Source: Chrysemys picta bellii
Lineage: Eukaryota; Chordata; Testudines; Emydidae
NCBI RefSeq assembly: GCF_011386835.1
Contig: NC_088809.1
Coordinates: 20,427,567 to 20,491,566 of the forward strand
Direction of reading: 5' to 3'
DNA: 64,000 nt
Shown: positions 47,671-57,895 of the stretch, piece by piece
How the letters are laid out: each line of letters starts with the position of its first letter
Position numbering within the stretch: position 1 is the stretch's first letter
The notes under the pieces: generated by a model
The model's input: the letters and a program-made list of their open reading frames with translations, nothing else
Databases searched by the model: none
Told to the model about the DNA's origin: nothing
Translations under genes and position numbers: made by a program

Positions 47671-48408
47671 CAGTGGTTTTCAAGCTTTTTTTCTGGTGAC
47701 CCAGTTGAAGAAAATTGTTGATGCCTGCGACCCAACGGAGCTGGGGATGAGGGGCTTGGGGTGTGGGAGGGGCTCAGGGCTGGGGCAGAGGGTTGGGGGT
47801 GTGGGCTGCGGGATGGGGCTGGGAATGAGGGGTTCAGGGTATGGGAGGGGGCTCTGGGCTGGAGTAGGGGTTTGGGGTGTAGGACGGGGTCAGGGCTCTG
47901 GGCTGGGGGTGCAAGCTATGGGCTGGAGCTGGGGGTGCAAGCTATGGGCTGGAGCTGCAGGAGAGGGCTCTGGGTTTGGGGGGCGTCTCAGGACTGGGGC
48001 AAGGTAGTGGGACATGGCCTTAACTCAGGTGGCTCCCATTCCGCACTGCAGACTGCTGCGTCTTGGAAGTGGCCAGCTGCAGGTCCAGCGCAGAGGCGCG
48101 CAAGCGGCCCCGCGGGGCTCTTGCCTGCAGGCACCACCCCCCGGCCAATGCGAGTGCAGAGCCGGTGCCCAGGGCGGGGGTAGCGCGCAGAGTCCTATGG
48201 CCCCCCTGCCTAGGAGCTGGACCTGCTGCTGGCCGCTTCCGGGGCACAGTGTGGTGTGAGAACAGGTAGGGACTAGCCTGCCTTAGCTAGTCCTGCCGAT
48301 GGGACTTTTAACGGCCCGGTTGGCGGTGCTGACTAGAGCTGCCCCGACCCAGTGCGTGACATTCCGCGACCCAGTACTGGGTTGCGACCCGCAGTTTGAA
48401 AACCACTG
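47671..48408. mobile_element. hAT-type nonautonomous transposon, family A copy 2
   Basis: Ends CAGTGGTTTTCAAG and TTTGAAAACCACTG, with a perfect 8-bp duplication CTCTAAAG at 47663-47670 and 48409-48416. The interior has GGGCTGGGGT-type low complexity. It lies in the LIG3 intron just before the OB-fold exon at 46974. Confidence 0.88.
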
Positions 48409-48657
48409 CTCTAAAGGTTTCTGTCAATTCCTCTCTTAGCAGCTTGGGCTGGAAACCTCAATTTTAAAAAAATTTAAATCTTAGATGAGGTTTGATGCAC
48501 CAGAATATTTTTCCCAAGAAAGGCTGCAAATGCGACATTGAGAACTTGTGCTTCCTCTCAGAGCCCCACCGCAGAAACTACTCTGTACATAGAAAAAGAG
48601 ATTAGTGCATTGCCTCACGCCAACCCTGGAAAGCGTGATCTGTCCATGGAAGCACTT

Positions 48658-48659
48658 GC
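48658..48659 (-). promoter_or_regulatory. GC splice donor (LIG3)
   Basis: Minus-strand AAG followed by GCAAGT at the end of exon 48660-48734. There is no in-frame GT alternative that keeps the conserved protein. Confidence 0.85.
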
Positions 48660-48734
48660 CTTTGGGTCTGGAACAATGAAGTCTGGATAATAGATCTTGT
48701 TAATTTTCAGCCAGCTTGGAATTTTACTGGGATC
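48660..48734 (-). CDS. LIG3: LIG3 exon, OB-fold strand; GC splice donor
   Basis: Twenty-five codons encoding DPSKIPSWLKINKIYYPDF through VPDPK, a highly conserved part of the LIG3 OB-fold. Acceptor is TTCTAG. The only donor that preserves the frame and the family sequence is AAG followed by GCAAGT, a GC-AG intron whose other donor positions are perfect consensus. Confidence 0.95.
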
Positions 48735-48829
48735 CTAGAAGGCCAAGAGGAACGGATTAAGCATAGGAAGGGTGATTATTACAACAATATGCCTGATAAA
48801 ACACGAACCTGCTCCGACAGCAAATACGT

Positions 48830-49379
48830 GTTGAAGGGGAAGTTAGCCCTTATCTTGGCCCGCAGACAGAAAGCAGAAGACCAGAAGTCGGGGTGCAGGC
48901 AACGTGATGTTTATTGGGGTTAAGCAGGCAAGCATATGCATAGCTCTGCACACCAGCAGAGCCTTTTCCCCCCCGGGTCCCCCTTTTCCCCTTCCTTAGG
49001 GGGCATTATACCTGTAGTGCACGCCCTTGGTCCCACCCCTTCCCATTTATAGTCGTGTTCCATTTTGGAGGGTCTTGGGGCTTCAGTACCACCTCTTTTC
49101 TACCCCATGAGATGGGTAAGGAGTGAGGTTGTGCTTCGGTCAGAGACAGGCATTTCTTTGGCCTTTTAGTGTTTCTTATACCTTTCCCCCAACCCTCCTT
49201 GCTCCTCCCGCCTAGTTGCTTGACCTTATCTCAGGAGAGGAGTTTGAGGCAGGACTGTCCTTCAAGTGTGCGTTCGTATATTACACTCCCATTCTGCCCA
49301 GCAACACTTTAGCTCTCGCTCTTATCCCTCCCCCCCCCAATCTGCTTGTGGGCAGATGTAACAGTGTCTTTGTTCACAC
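48830..49379 (-). mobile_element. Possible solo LTR, minus strand
   Basis: On the minus strand the block begins TGTGAACAAAGACACTGTTA and ends near CTTCAACA. It carries a TATA-like ATAAATGG and, near its end, CAATAAACATCACGTTGC, in the order expected of an LTR. Flanking duplications are unclear. Confidence 0.35.
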
Positions 49380-49865
49380 ATATTAGTAAGAATATAAAAA
49401 TATCAAAAATCAAATGGGTACACAAGACCCAAAATTCTATCTCAGGCAAATATACAGGCCTGAATACGACATCATCATGATTAACACTAACACCTGGTAG
49501 ATTAGCAACAGCTCACTGCATCTCCGCACAAGGGATCTCTACCATTAAGAGGCCAAGATACTCCCTCAGGCCCCAGGATCGCAGGTATTGGGAGGCAGTG
49601 TATCCCTTAGATCTGCAGCAACCCTCTGCTGATTTGGGAGACTTGGTTTCCATCTATATGTTCATCCCATGTGAAAATTAAGTGTTTCACCAAATGGTTT
49701 AACTCGTTATAAACAGACTTTAGTTTACACAGATGTGCCAGGCAAAATTAATTCTCAACCTTCTAAAATGCCAGGGAAATGCTCCAAGCCCAATATTTGC
49801 CAACTTGGTATTTAAAATTCTGCCCCTAGATGACACTTAAAGTGGCCTGAGATATTGGATTTAGG

Positions 49866-50737
49866 CAGGGGTGGGCAAACTACGGCCCCTCAGAGCTTTG
49901 GATCTGGCCCGTGGCGCTGCCGTCATCACGTCCCTGCAGCCCCCGGGTGGTGGTGGTGGGGGGGGGGTAGAGGGCTCCATGCTTTGCCCTTGCCTCCAGG
50001 CACCGCCCCCTGCAGCTCCCATTGGCCAGGAACGTGGAACCGCCGCCAATGGGAGCTTTGGGGGAGGTACCTGGAGGCGCAGCAAGGGCAGTGCACGCAG
50101 AGCCCTCCGCCGCCCCCTCCCCCCCCCGCCCCGCCAGGGACCGCAGCGCTTCCGGGAGCAGCGCAGGGTCAGGGATAGGGCAGGCATGCAGGGAGCCTGT
50201 CCTGGCCCCGATGCGCGCTGCTGCCACCCCAGAGCCTGAACCCCTCCTGTACCCCACCCCCCAACTCCCTGCCCTAAGCCCCCTGCTTGCACCTTGCATC
50301 CCTCCTGCATCCCAACCCCCTGCCCTGAGCCCCCTCGTACACCCCGCACTCCTCCTGCATCCCAACTCCCTGCCCTGAGCTCCCTCGTACACCCCGCACT
50401 CCTCCTGCATCCCAACTCCCTGCCCTGAGCTCCCTGCTGCACCCTGCAACCCTGTGCACCCCAACCCCCTGCCCTGAGCCCCCTCCCGCAGTCCGCACCC
50501 CTCCTGCGCCCCTGCCCTGAGCCCCTGCTGCACTCTGCACTCCAACCCCCTTCCCTGAGCCCCTCATACACGCCACACCCCTCCTCTGCCCCAATCCATT
50601 GCTCTGAGTCCCTTCCTGCACACTGCACTCCCTCCCCCACTCTGCACTCCCTCCCGCACCCCAACTCCCTGCCCCGGCCCTACATACAATTTCCCCACCC
50701 AGATGTGGCCCTCGGCCCAAAAAGTTTGCCCACCCTA
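49866..50737. mobile_element. hAT-type nonautonomous transposon with minisatellite
   Basis: Termini CAGGGGTGGGCAAACTACGG and AAAGTTTGCCCACCCTA, with a perfect 8-bp duplication GATTTAGG at 49858-49865 and 50738-50745. The left part is GC-rich. The right part is an array of about 50-bp units. Its ends match the element at 1521. It sits in a LIG3 intron. Confidence 0.9.
50240..50660. repeat. About 50-bp tandem repeat inside the hAT element
   Basis: Units such as ACCCCGCACTCCTCCTGCAT, CCCAACTCCCTGCCCTGAGC recur with a period of 50 (for example 50341 and 50391) and degenerate toward the right. It creates long spurious open frames on the minus strand. Confidence 0.85.
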
Positions 50738-50974
50738 GATTTAGGTGTCAAAGGCACTTGCATTTGAATGTTGTGGCCTCAGCGTTTGTGAAGCAACGCT
50801 CCCATCTAGTGGCTAGTGAGGATAAGCACAGCAAACCACACAAACTGCCATTTGCTGCTTCTCATCGGAACGTCTAGTAGCCTGAATGAGAACTGAACGG
50901 CCAGTAGCCTCACACTGAGCTTGGATCCAAATATAAGATGTGCCCTCCCAGGCACATGCCAGAGCCCCCCTCAC

Positions 50975-51117
50975 CTTGCTGATCTTCACCATGTCCAGCT
51001 CCGTCTGCAGGCGAGCCAGGGTGGCATCATCGTGCCCGCCAGCACACTTTGTCACCGTGCACCATTTCTGGCTCTTGGGGTCATAGCAGCCCATGAGGAA
51101 AATGGACATCATCCCAC
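50975..51117 (-). CDS. LIG3: LIG3 exon, OB-fold start
   Basis: It encodes GGMMSIFLMGCYDPKSQKW and the conserved CAGGHDDATLARLQTELD segment, ending in VKISK. It has 143 nt: two bases complete a Gly codon, followed by 47 full codons. Acceptor is TTCCAG, donor AAG followed by GTGAGG. It follows motif V in the preceding exon and forms the first strands of the OB-fold domain. Confidence 0.96.
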
Positions 51118-51384
51118 CTGGAACAGGGAGCAGGCGGGGTTCAGCATCGGAGTGCCAGGGGGAGCCCACCACTTCACGGCACACAAAGAGCCATCAAGAT
51201 TCCCGGTCTCTGATCCTTGGGACTTTAGGCTTGTGACCGGGATTCCAGCCAGGCAAACCTCCACCCACAAAGCTTAACAATGAGCATCTGTACATTGGGC
51301 CACAGTGCACCAGCTGCCAACTCATTCGGCTGTGCACACTCTAGACCACAATGGAGCTCGGCTGCTAGCTGTATTATGGGTTAC

Positions 51385-51388
<4 letters not shown>

Positions 51389-51433
<45 letters not shown>

Positions 51434-51439
51434 GCGCGC
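51389..51439. repeat. AC dinucleotide microsatellite with CG tail
   Basis: About 21 uninterrupted AC units followed by CGCGCGCG. Likely length-polymorphic. Confidence 0.95.
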
Positions 51440-51549
51440 TGGTACAGCCAGGTAAGAGCACAGTTGCCTGGAAACCAACGAGCCAGAGATTTTTCTCCCA
51501 CCTGAAGCATAGGCAAGTTATCAACTCACGTTAGTTCAAGGAGACATAC

Positions 51550-51673
51550 CTTTACTGCCTTGTCCATAGAAAGCTCCCAGAACCACCAGGTCTGCCGTGT
51601 CAGCCATGGCACCTTCATTCAGATAGTCCTTTTTCACTTTTAGCCAGTGACGTTTACCGGGCTCATACGTACT
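51550..51673 (-). CDS. LIG3: LIG3 exon, ligase motif V
   Basis: It contains the nucleotidyl-transferase motif V region ([16 protein letters not shown]), whose lysines contact the ATP/AMP phosphate, then [18 protein letters not shown], the junction to the OB-fold. It has 41 codons plus one base. Acceptor TTGCAG, donor G followed by GTATGT. Confidence 0.96.
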
Positions 51674-51769
51674 CTGCAAATAAGCAAGAACGCTAAATCA
51701 GAAAGGAACCCATTCAGATTTCTGTAGGGAACCATTTCAAAAAGTGGCCCAAAACTTCTATCTGTACTT

Positions 51770-51885
51770 GAGCCGTGTTTCCACGACCAGTCCGTGGACT
51801 GGGCTGGTCCCTGAGATCTCCCTGACAATTTAGAAATGCAGCAAGTCAGTCCCTGGTATCAAGAAGGTTGAGAAACACTGCACTA
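51770..51885. mobile_element. Possible decayed hAT fragment
   Basis: The right end AAGGTTGAGAAACACTG resembles a reversed hAT terminus. The left end GTGTTTCCACGACC is weak and no duplication is clear. Confidence 0.35.
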
Positions 51886-52009
51886 GAGTACTTCAATACT
51901 CCAGTTCAGAAGGAAAGGTTTAGACGAAGGCTTCCCTTGTTCATGAAAACAGCACCTACCAAAATCCAGCATGACATGACACTTCAAAAACAGGCTAATA
52001 ATAAACAAG

Positions 52010-52205
52010 TGCCACATACTGTTTTCATCCATTGGTCTCAAATCACTTTCAAAGGGGGTTAAAGTATCATTATCCACATTTTACAAAGGGGGAAACTGAG
52101 GCATGGGGAAATGTTGTGACATGTCTATCGTCACACAGAGCCATGACTAGAACCCATATTTCCTGACTCCCAGTTCGGTGCCCTAGCCACTGGGCTACAC
52201 TGCTA
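52010..52205 (+). repeat. MIR/CORE-SINE
   Basis: GGGGGAAACTGAGGCATGGG, TCACACAGAGCCATGACTAG and CCCTAGCCACTGGGCTACAC follow the MIR-type order. Confidence 0.6.
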
Positions 52206-52477
52206 CTGGCACAAGAGCACAATACAGCCCTGCTTCAAATGCATTTAGATAACCGGGAGACCAGATGGCAGGAAAACAATACGCGAGGGGGGAAGGAAGT
52301 GAGAACAACACTGGTTTAGGTAAGAAGCAGTGAGTAATCTGGAGCTCAAATGAAATCAACTGTAAGGCATTCTCGGCATAGTTCAAAGGCTTTTATCTAC
52401 TTAAGAGCAGAGTTCAAGGTAAGATTAGATGAAAATAATTTTACATTACACATAGTGCAATCTTCTCCTGAGAAATT

Positions 52478-52653
52478 TCAGAGTAGCAGCCGTGTTAGTC
52501 TGTATCCGCAAAAAGAACAGGAGTACTTGTGGCACTTTAGAGACTAACAAATTTATTAGAGCATAAGCTTTCGTGGGCTGTAGTCCACGAAAGCTTATGC
52601 TCTAATAAATTTGTTAGTCTCTAAGGTGCCACAAGTACTCCTGTTCTTCTTTT
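52478..52653. mobile_element. Penelope-derived hairpin insertion
   Basis: It begins CAGAGTAGCAGCCGTGTTAG. Left arm (AGACTAACAAATTTATTAGA, CATAAGCTTTCGTGG) and right arm are near-perfect reverse complements meeting at GGGCTGTAGTCC. A perfect 12-bp duplication, TCCTGAGAAATT, flanks it (52466-52477 and 52654-52665). It lies about 75 bases downstream (in LIG3 direction) of the motif IV exon, next to its GC donor. Confidence 0.85.
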
Positions 52654-52725
52654 TCCTGAGAAATTGTTACTCCAAGATTCCAGAGAAAGTCTAAGCAAGG
52701 AAAGATCATGACCATAAGCAGACTT

Positions 52726-52727
52726 GC
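52726..52727 (-). promoter_or_regulatory. GC splice donor (LIG3)
   Basis: Minus-strand AAG followed by GCAAGT at the end of exon 52728-52805. This is the second GC-AG intron in the gene. Confidence 0.85.
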
Positions 52728-52805
52728 CTTTATATCTTTCAGCACCAGTCCTTCCAGCCCCTCCCGGATGACTCGATTGATCATATCTGCCAGATCTGAA
52801 GCTTT
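52728..52805 (-). CDS. LIG3: LIG3 exon, ligase motif IV; GC splice donor
   Basis: Twenty-six codons encoding ASDLADMINRVIREGLEGLV and LKDIK, including nucleotidyl-transferase motif IV (EGLEGLVLKD). Acceptor is TTCCAG. The donor is AAG followed by GCAAGT, a second GC-AG intron in this gene; the next exon (STYEPGKRH) continues the family sequence with no gap. Confidence 0.95.
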
Positions 52806-54702
52806 CTGGAAGGAAAAGGAAACTGTTGTGATAAGATTACCCTACCAGATAGAGGTGTGTTCATGGACCTTCCTGTGCCTACCGTTACAGCTCTCAGGCA
52901 GGAGCAGAAATGCATACAGAAAATGAAGTGACTGCAAGGGAAATGAACAAGAAGCTGGTTTCAGCAGGTGATCTTCAGAGAGGCAAGCCCCATTACCTGC
53001 TTTTCTCTATTGTCAGTCTGTGCATGTAATGACTACTGCCACTAATACCTCCAAACACAAAGAACTGTCATTGACCTGACAGTAAATGTGGTTATTCTAG
53101 CTGTGTCATCCAAATGGATTCCAATTCTGGGGCACATGACTCCACACATGCGAGAGCAGATTCTTTTGGCTGGCAGTGTCTTTTGGGGCTGTACTTAAGT
53201 CTTTGACATCCTCGTGCTCCTCACCTACAGGTAGAAGACGGTGGAGCAGACCCAACTGTCCCTCAGTTCCTTCACCATACAGCATCCAGATGATATAAGA
53301 CTCTGTTGTAGCGGAAGAGGAGGAGGGCTGGTCATGGAATCCAGGTGGACTACACACTCACTAAGGTAAGTAACCGTTCTTCAAGTGATTGTCCACATGG
53401 ATTCCACTCCTGGTGACTAGATGGCAGTAATCTCATTCAGGAGGTTGATCTTAGGAGTCCTATTTAAATGACAGCAGGACAGCTCTACCAAAGCAGGCAT
53501 CAGACCTTGATGCCTCAGCTAAAGTATAGTGCTGCGTGAAAGCATGGCCTGATGTCCACCTGTTGAGACATCTCAAATCTAGAATCAGGTGCTAGCTTCC
53601 CTTGTTATCTAATCCTCAAAAAGATTAGTAAAACCTCTTCCCTCTGAGTTCCAAATGCACCTCCTTCCACTGCTCCAAGGTTTACAAGGAAATCCACTTG
53701 TTTTAACAGTAGCAACAGGGAATGAGGTGGGAAGGAAGCAACTGAAATTAGATGGAATATCCCTTGTTATAATTTCTAAGAACCATTAATCTGAGTCCAG
53801 GCCTCCCAAAAATAATAAAAGGTGTTGCCAAAGAGGGGGCAGGGGGCAAAGGGGCATAAATCTTGGGATGGTTCTAATTGGCTCTCAATGATGGTGACAA
53901 ACTTGCTGCGAGGTAGACGCAGGGTGTGCAATAGGGGAGAAAGAGGTAGAGGGCCTCCTGTGCTGGAACCCCTGTTTCTCCCTCAGTGGTTCCAATGTCC
54001 TTTGTGCATTGTAGTAATAAGCAGAAAGTCACTGTTTCCTCCTAGGAGCTGGTGTGCAAACTCCCAATGAGTGGAGAGTGGCTCTTGAATCTTTCAAAGC
54101 ATGCAGGGATTCATCAGTAAATGCATTGGATAGATCACAACCTTCAGCTGGAAGGTCCCCAATAGTCATTTGGGCCCCTCTCTTTCAGTATTTCCAAAGA
54201 TTAGAGCCATGAAGCCCCGCTCATGTTGCTGGAAGGGGACACTGACCGAGCTGCTGTATCTGAAGCATCTACTGCAGCCAGTAGTGATGTTTGGGCTACT
54301 AACTATCCCTCACAATGGATTGCAGCTGCTCCCTATGTTCTTGCAGGAGCTTCTCTAACTATACTATTAACTAGTCTACGAAAAATTGCACAGTGCATAG
54401 AATAAGCAGACAGACACTCCAAAGGTTCCATATTACTGCCACAGATCGTAAGAAATGATGAGCCCACTCCACCCTTTATGCCCTCAAGCAGGAGAGCAGG
54501 TGCAGCCCCAAACACCGAAGGCCAAAAGAACCTGAGCACACCAGAAGCAGAATCCAGGAGGACAATCACTTGGATAACAATCCCCACAATTGCACCACTA
54601 AGTATACTGCTGCTCCATTAATCATGGGGCTGCAAAGTGCCCAGTTCATAGGCCAGAGAGATTACCATTTAAGATGCCTTTTTACTAGTTGAAACTGAAC
54701 TC
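52806..54702. other. LIG3 intron between motif III-IV exons
   Basis: No named element. A block at 53100-53420 (GTAAGTAACCGTTCTTCAAG, CCACATGGATTCCACTCCTG) looks like a dispersed sauropsid repeat, but I cannot classify it. Confidence 0.35.
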
Positions 54703-54704
54703 AC

Positions 54705-54792
54705 TGTGACATGCTTCATCTCGGAGAAGAGTATCCGGTTGGGGATTTCCACCATGTTATCATGGAGAAACTTTCGACGCTCACGCAGGGGC
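54705..54792 (-). CDS. LIG3: LIG3 exon between motifs III and IV
   Basis: One base completes an Arg codon, then 29 codons encode PLRERRKFLHDNMVEIPNRI and LFSEMKHVT, part of the adenylation domain between motifs III and IV. Acceptor is TTCTTAG, donor ACA followed by GTGAGT. Confidence 0.95.
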
Positions 54793-54984
54793 CTAAGAAA
54801 CACAGTACAGACACATCAACCAATGAGAAGCAAAAGATCCCCATCAACACAAAGTACTAGTCACGTGAACATTTAAACAGTACTTAGCAAATGCCTTCCT
54901 ACATTTATTTCCACACAGAGAAGTGGAAAGTTCTGTTTTTAACAACTTCCACTTATAGCACTGATAACGCAAGGATCTCAAAGT

Positions 54985-55175
54985 GCTCTGCCAATACTGA
55001 GCAAGCCTCACAACCCCTCTGTGAATTAGGTGGTCTTCATTACACATCATATTACGTATACATTATACAAATGAACTGTGGCACACAGGAGTGACCTGCC
55101 AAAGCTCACAACAGGAGTAGTTAGTGGCAGAGTTCTGAACACAACCAAGGAGTCCTGGCGTCCACTCTTTTGCTC
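54985..55175 (+). repeat. MIR/CORE-SINE
   Basis: GGATCTCAAAGTGCTCTGCC, AATGAACTGTGGCACACAGG, TTAGTGGCAGAGTTCTGAAC and AGGAGTCCTGGCGTCC follow the MIR order. Confidence 0.6.
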
Positions 55176-55329
55176 TTAAATGTTGACCACATTATAAGCA
55201 ACACTAAAAATGTAGGGTGTTTTATTTCCTTCCCAAAATTCTGGCTGGAAATCTGTGTCCTATATGCCATTTGCCAGTATGCCAGCCAGAATCTTGAGGA
55301 GGAAAATGTGCAGAGCTACCTTCAGACTA

Positions 55330-55500
55330 GGGTTGATATTTTCAAAAGTGCCTCACTTAAAAGCCCAAATCCCATTTTCAAAAGGGACTTGGGTACTTAA
55401 GAGCCTAAATCCCACTGTCTTTCAGTGGGACTTAGGCTCCCAAATGCTTAAGTCAATTTTGAAAATGGAACTTAGGTGCTTTAGAAAATGTTGTCCTACA
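55330..55500. repeat. Ancient palindromic repeat
   Basis: AGAGCCTAAATCCCACTG and CAGTGGGACTTAGGCTCC form an inverted pair about 5 bases apart. Flanking ATTTTCAAAAGGGACTTGGG and TTGAAAATGGAACTTAGG extend the symmetry. No coding content. Confidence 0.6.
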
Positions 55501-55547
55501 CCTATTTCTCCATCCTGAACATCAATGAAGCGGTCTGCCCAACACAC

Positions 55548-55627
55548 CTGTCCATCAGGCTGGTGTCATTGAAATAGATGCAGTCAAACACGAACAAGCA
55601 GACATTGGCATCCTGGAAAGCAGCTTT
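55548..55627 (-). CDS. LIG3: LIG3 exon, ligase motif III
   Basis: It encodes KAAFQDANVCLFVFDCIYFN and DTSLMD plus two bases. LFVFDCIYFND is nucleotidyl-transferase motif III. Acceptor is TTGCAG, donor AG followed by GTGTGT, phase 2 out. Confidence 0.95.
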
Positions 55628-56530
55628 CTGCAAAACAATTAAGATCAAAGAAATCAATCTGTTTTTACCATCAAAAGCTATTACGCAAGCAGGAATACAG
55701 GAGAAATGTGACTATATGCAAAGTGCTCTCAAGCATACAAAACACTAAACAGAAAAATATTTTCCCCTCTTTAATCTTTCATGCTAAAATTGTATTTTGC
55801 AACAGCCATAAACATTCTTACAAAGCCTGATTTAAATTTACAGTGTCTCTTTACACACAAAATAGGAAAATAAAACACGTTAATTTCCAAGTGACCTGGT
55901 AATAAAAGCTACATGATATTAATGGCTTAAAGCAACCCAAGTAAAAGGAGTTACTGCTATGAGGAAAACTCAAACAAACCTTCCATTGATTTCAGATAAC
56001 CGGCTCCTTAGAAATCAATAAAACAGTTCCAATTTAATTTTCAGTTTATGGCCCTGATCCTCACCTCAGTTTAACATAGGTCTGAGCTTTAAAATCATAC
56101 TGATATAGACCTAAAGCTCAGGTCAGTATCATTCTGTCCTTTTCCACCTGCTAAAGAATGTTGCAAGCAATCCTGAATATTCAACGGCAGAGAAGCCTGT
56201 AAGTGACTGATTTTTCCCTGCAATCTTTTTTTTAATATCCATCCTGGGCGGAAGTTTCTCAAACATCTGGACCACCATTTGATCAGATGATCTTCTGATA
56301 ATCTAGTGCACTGTGCCTCAGCGGTACCTTCTAATTTACACTATCACATCCTTGGGCCAGGGACCAGATCTTCCTCTAGCGTTCTATTCAGCCCTGGGTA
56401 TGTGAATGGCCCTAAGTGATAATGAACTGCATGACAAAAAATTTTAAGTTGACAGACTAATCGCATCTAAACAACCAGCTTTAACCTTCAGACTGCGGCA
56501 GCAACACATGGCAAGTGCCCACTTTGGTAC
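55628..56530. other. LIG3 intron
   Basis: No recognised repeat or exon. Confidence 0.45.
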
Positions 56531-56662
56531 CTTATGCACTCCAAGGGTCCCGAAGGGTAGCGGTTTGCCGGCTTTGTTGTCAATCAGAAGAACTTCCGCA
56601 TCCAGGATCATACTATGTCCACCAGGGAAAGCCTGAGGGATGAAGTCCTTAAAATGGGCGAC
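56531..56662 (-). CDS. LIG3: LIG3 exon, adenylation domain
   Basis: Forty-four codons, phase 0 both ends, encoding VAHFKDFIPQAFPGGHSMIL, then DAEVLLIDNKAGKPLPFGTL and GVHK. The SMILDAEVLLID segment supplies the conserved acidic residue (Glu in DAEV) of the region between motifs I and III. Acceptor TTTCAG, donor AAG followed by GTACCA. Confidence 0.95.
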
Positions 56663-57495
56663 CTGAAAAAGCACATGGCAATGACTTACTTTCCTTACAC
56701 GCTCTAAGTCTGCCTAGGAGTCTGTCCCATTCTTTTAGCAAAGATGGGGGCCCCCCACCCTTCATGCAGTCCTGGGAGGAAAGCAAACACAGCAATACAC
56801 ACAATGTTTTCCACTCAGAACGCAATGTACTTGGCTGGATAGCTTCTCACTATCCCAGCAGCAAGCGATTGTACACTGGAGAGATAATTGAATCAGAGCT
56901 ATAAACACATGGGAACAAACCGGCAGTAACCTGCAGGAGGAGCAATTTCCCCCTTTCAACTTTGTGTAGCAGATAAGGCTGTAGTATTAAACACACTGCA
57001 ACCACCCATAACACAATGCCATTCAACCCATGCCTTAATGGCAGCCAAAGCACCCCCGACAATGAGAGGTGTAGGAAAGAGACTGGGGTAGGTACAAAGG
57101 AGAAGCAGAATCACAATCCCTCAGACTTTCCCGGTGGGAGAGGGACTTATGGAGAAACATGGAAAGGAGAGGTAGGAAGCAGGTTTGTATATAGGACACG
57201 AATTCTAGAAGATGGAGAGTGAGTTCAGACTTAGGCTTTCAGAACAAGGTACAAGTCTGAGCCTCGGCATGTGCCTCACAGTACGAATCAGTTCTCTCGC
57301 ACGCCATAAATACTACTCCTAATGTAAATCTTACCAAATGGGACAAGCGTCCAGCATCATTCACCAGCTTTCACACACGGTGTCTTTGAATCAAAGCAAC
57401 CATTGAACGTGTGGTGTCAAAATGACTCTCAACCCTCAGTTCCCAGCAGTTCCTGGGCATTTCCCACTAATTACAGGATTAGAAAACACCCTTTA
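56663..57495. other. LIG3 intron, unassigned part
   Basis: No recognised repeat or exon. Confidence 0.45.
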
Positions 57496-57499
57496 TAGT

Positions 57500-57895
57500 G
57501 AGACTCAAAGAGCTCAATCTATTTATCATGACAAGGGTTAAGGGCTGACTTGATTACAGTCTATAAGTATCTACATAGGGAACAAATATTTAGTAACGTG
57601 CCCTTCAATCTAGCAGAGAAAGGTACAACATGATCCACTGGCTGGAAGTTGAAGCTAGACAAATTCAGACTGGAAATACGGCATGAATTTAGAATGATGA
57701 GAGCAATGAATCACTGGAACAATTTACTGAGGATAATGGTGGATTCTCCATCAGACAATTTTTCAATCTACATGGGATATTTTTCTGAAAGATCTGCTGT
57801 AGGAATTATTTTAGGGAAGTTCTCTGGCCTGTGCTGTACGGGAGAACAGACTAGATGATCACAACGGTCCCTTCTGGCCTGGACCAAGATCTCAC
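57500..57895 (+). repeat. CR1 LINE 3' fragment
   Basis: AATCTAGCAGAGAAAGGTAC, AAGCTAGACAAATTCAGACT, GATGGTGGATTCTCCATCAG (approximately) and the diagnostic end ACAGACTAGATGATCACAAC, GGTCCCTTCTGGCCT. Sense orientation, opposite to LIG3. Confidence 0.85.

Noticed and set aside
49861..50664. A minus-strand open frame of 267 codons, the longest in the window
   Set aside because: It lies entirely within the hAT element and its 50-bp tandem repeat; the Gly/Ala/Arg-rich periodic translation is a product of the GC-rich repeat, and a second frame is also open.
51389..51439. Regular short repeats that could suggest an array
   Set aside because: It is a simple AC microsatellite. No CRISPR or other spaced-repeat array exists here, as expected for a vertebrate genome.
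53106..53357. Minus-strand open frame with Ser-rich start and GEGTEGQLGLLHRLLPVGEE
   Set aside because: It vaguely resembles gag-like or transposon-encoded proteins of sauropsid repeats, but the match is too weak and the block looks like a dispersed repeat with no defined ends.
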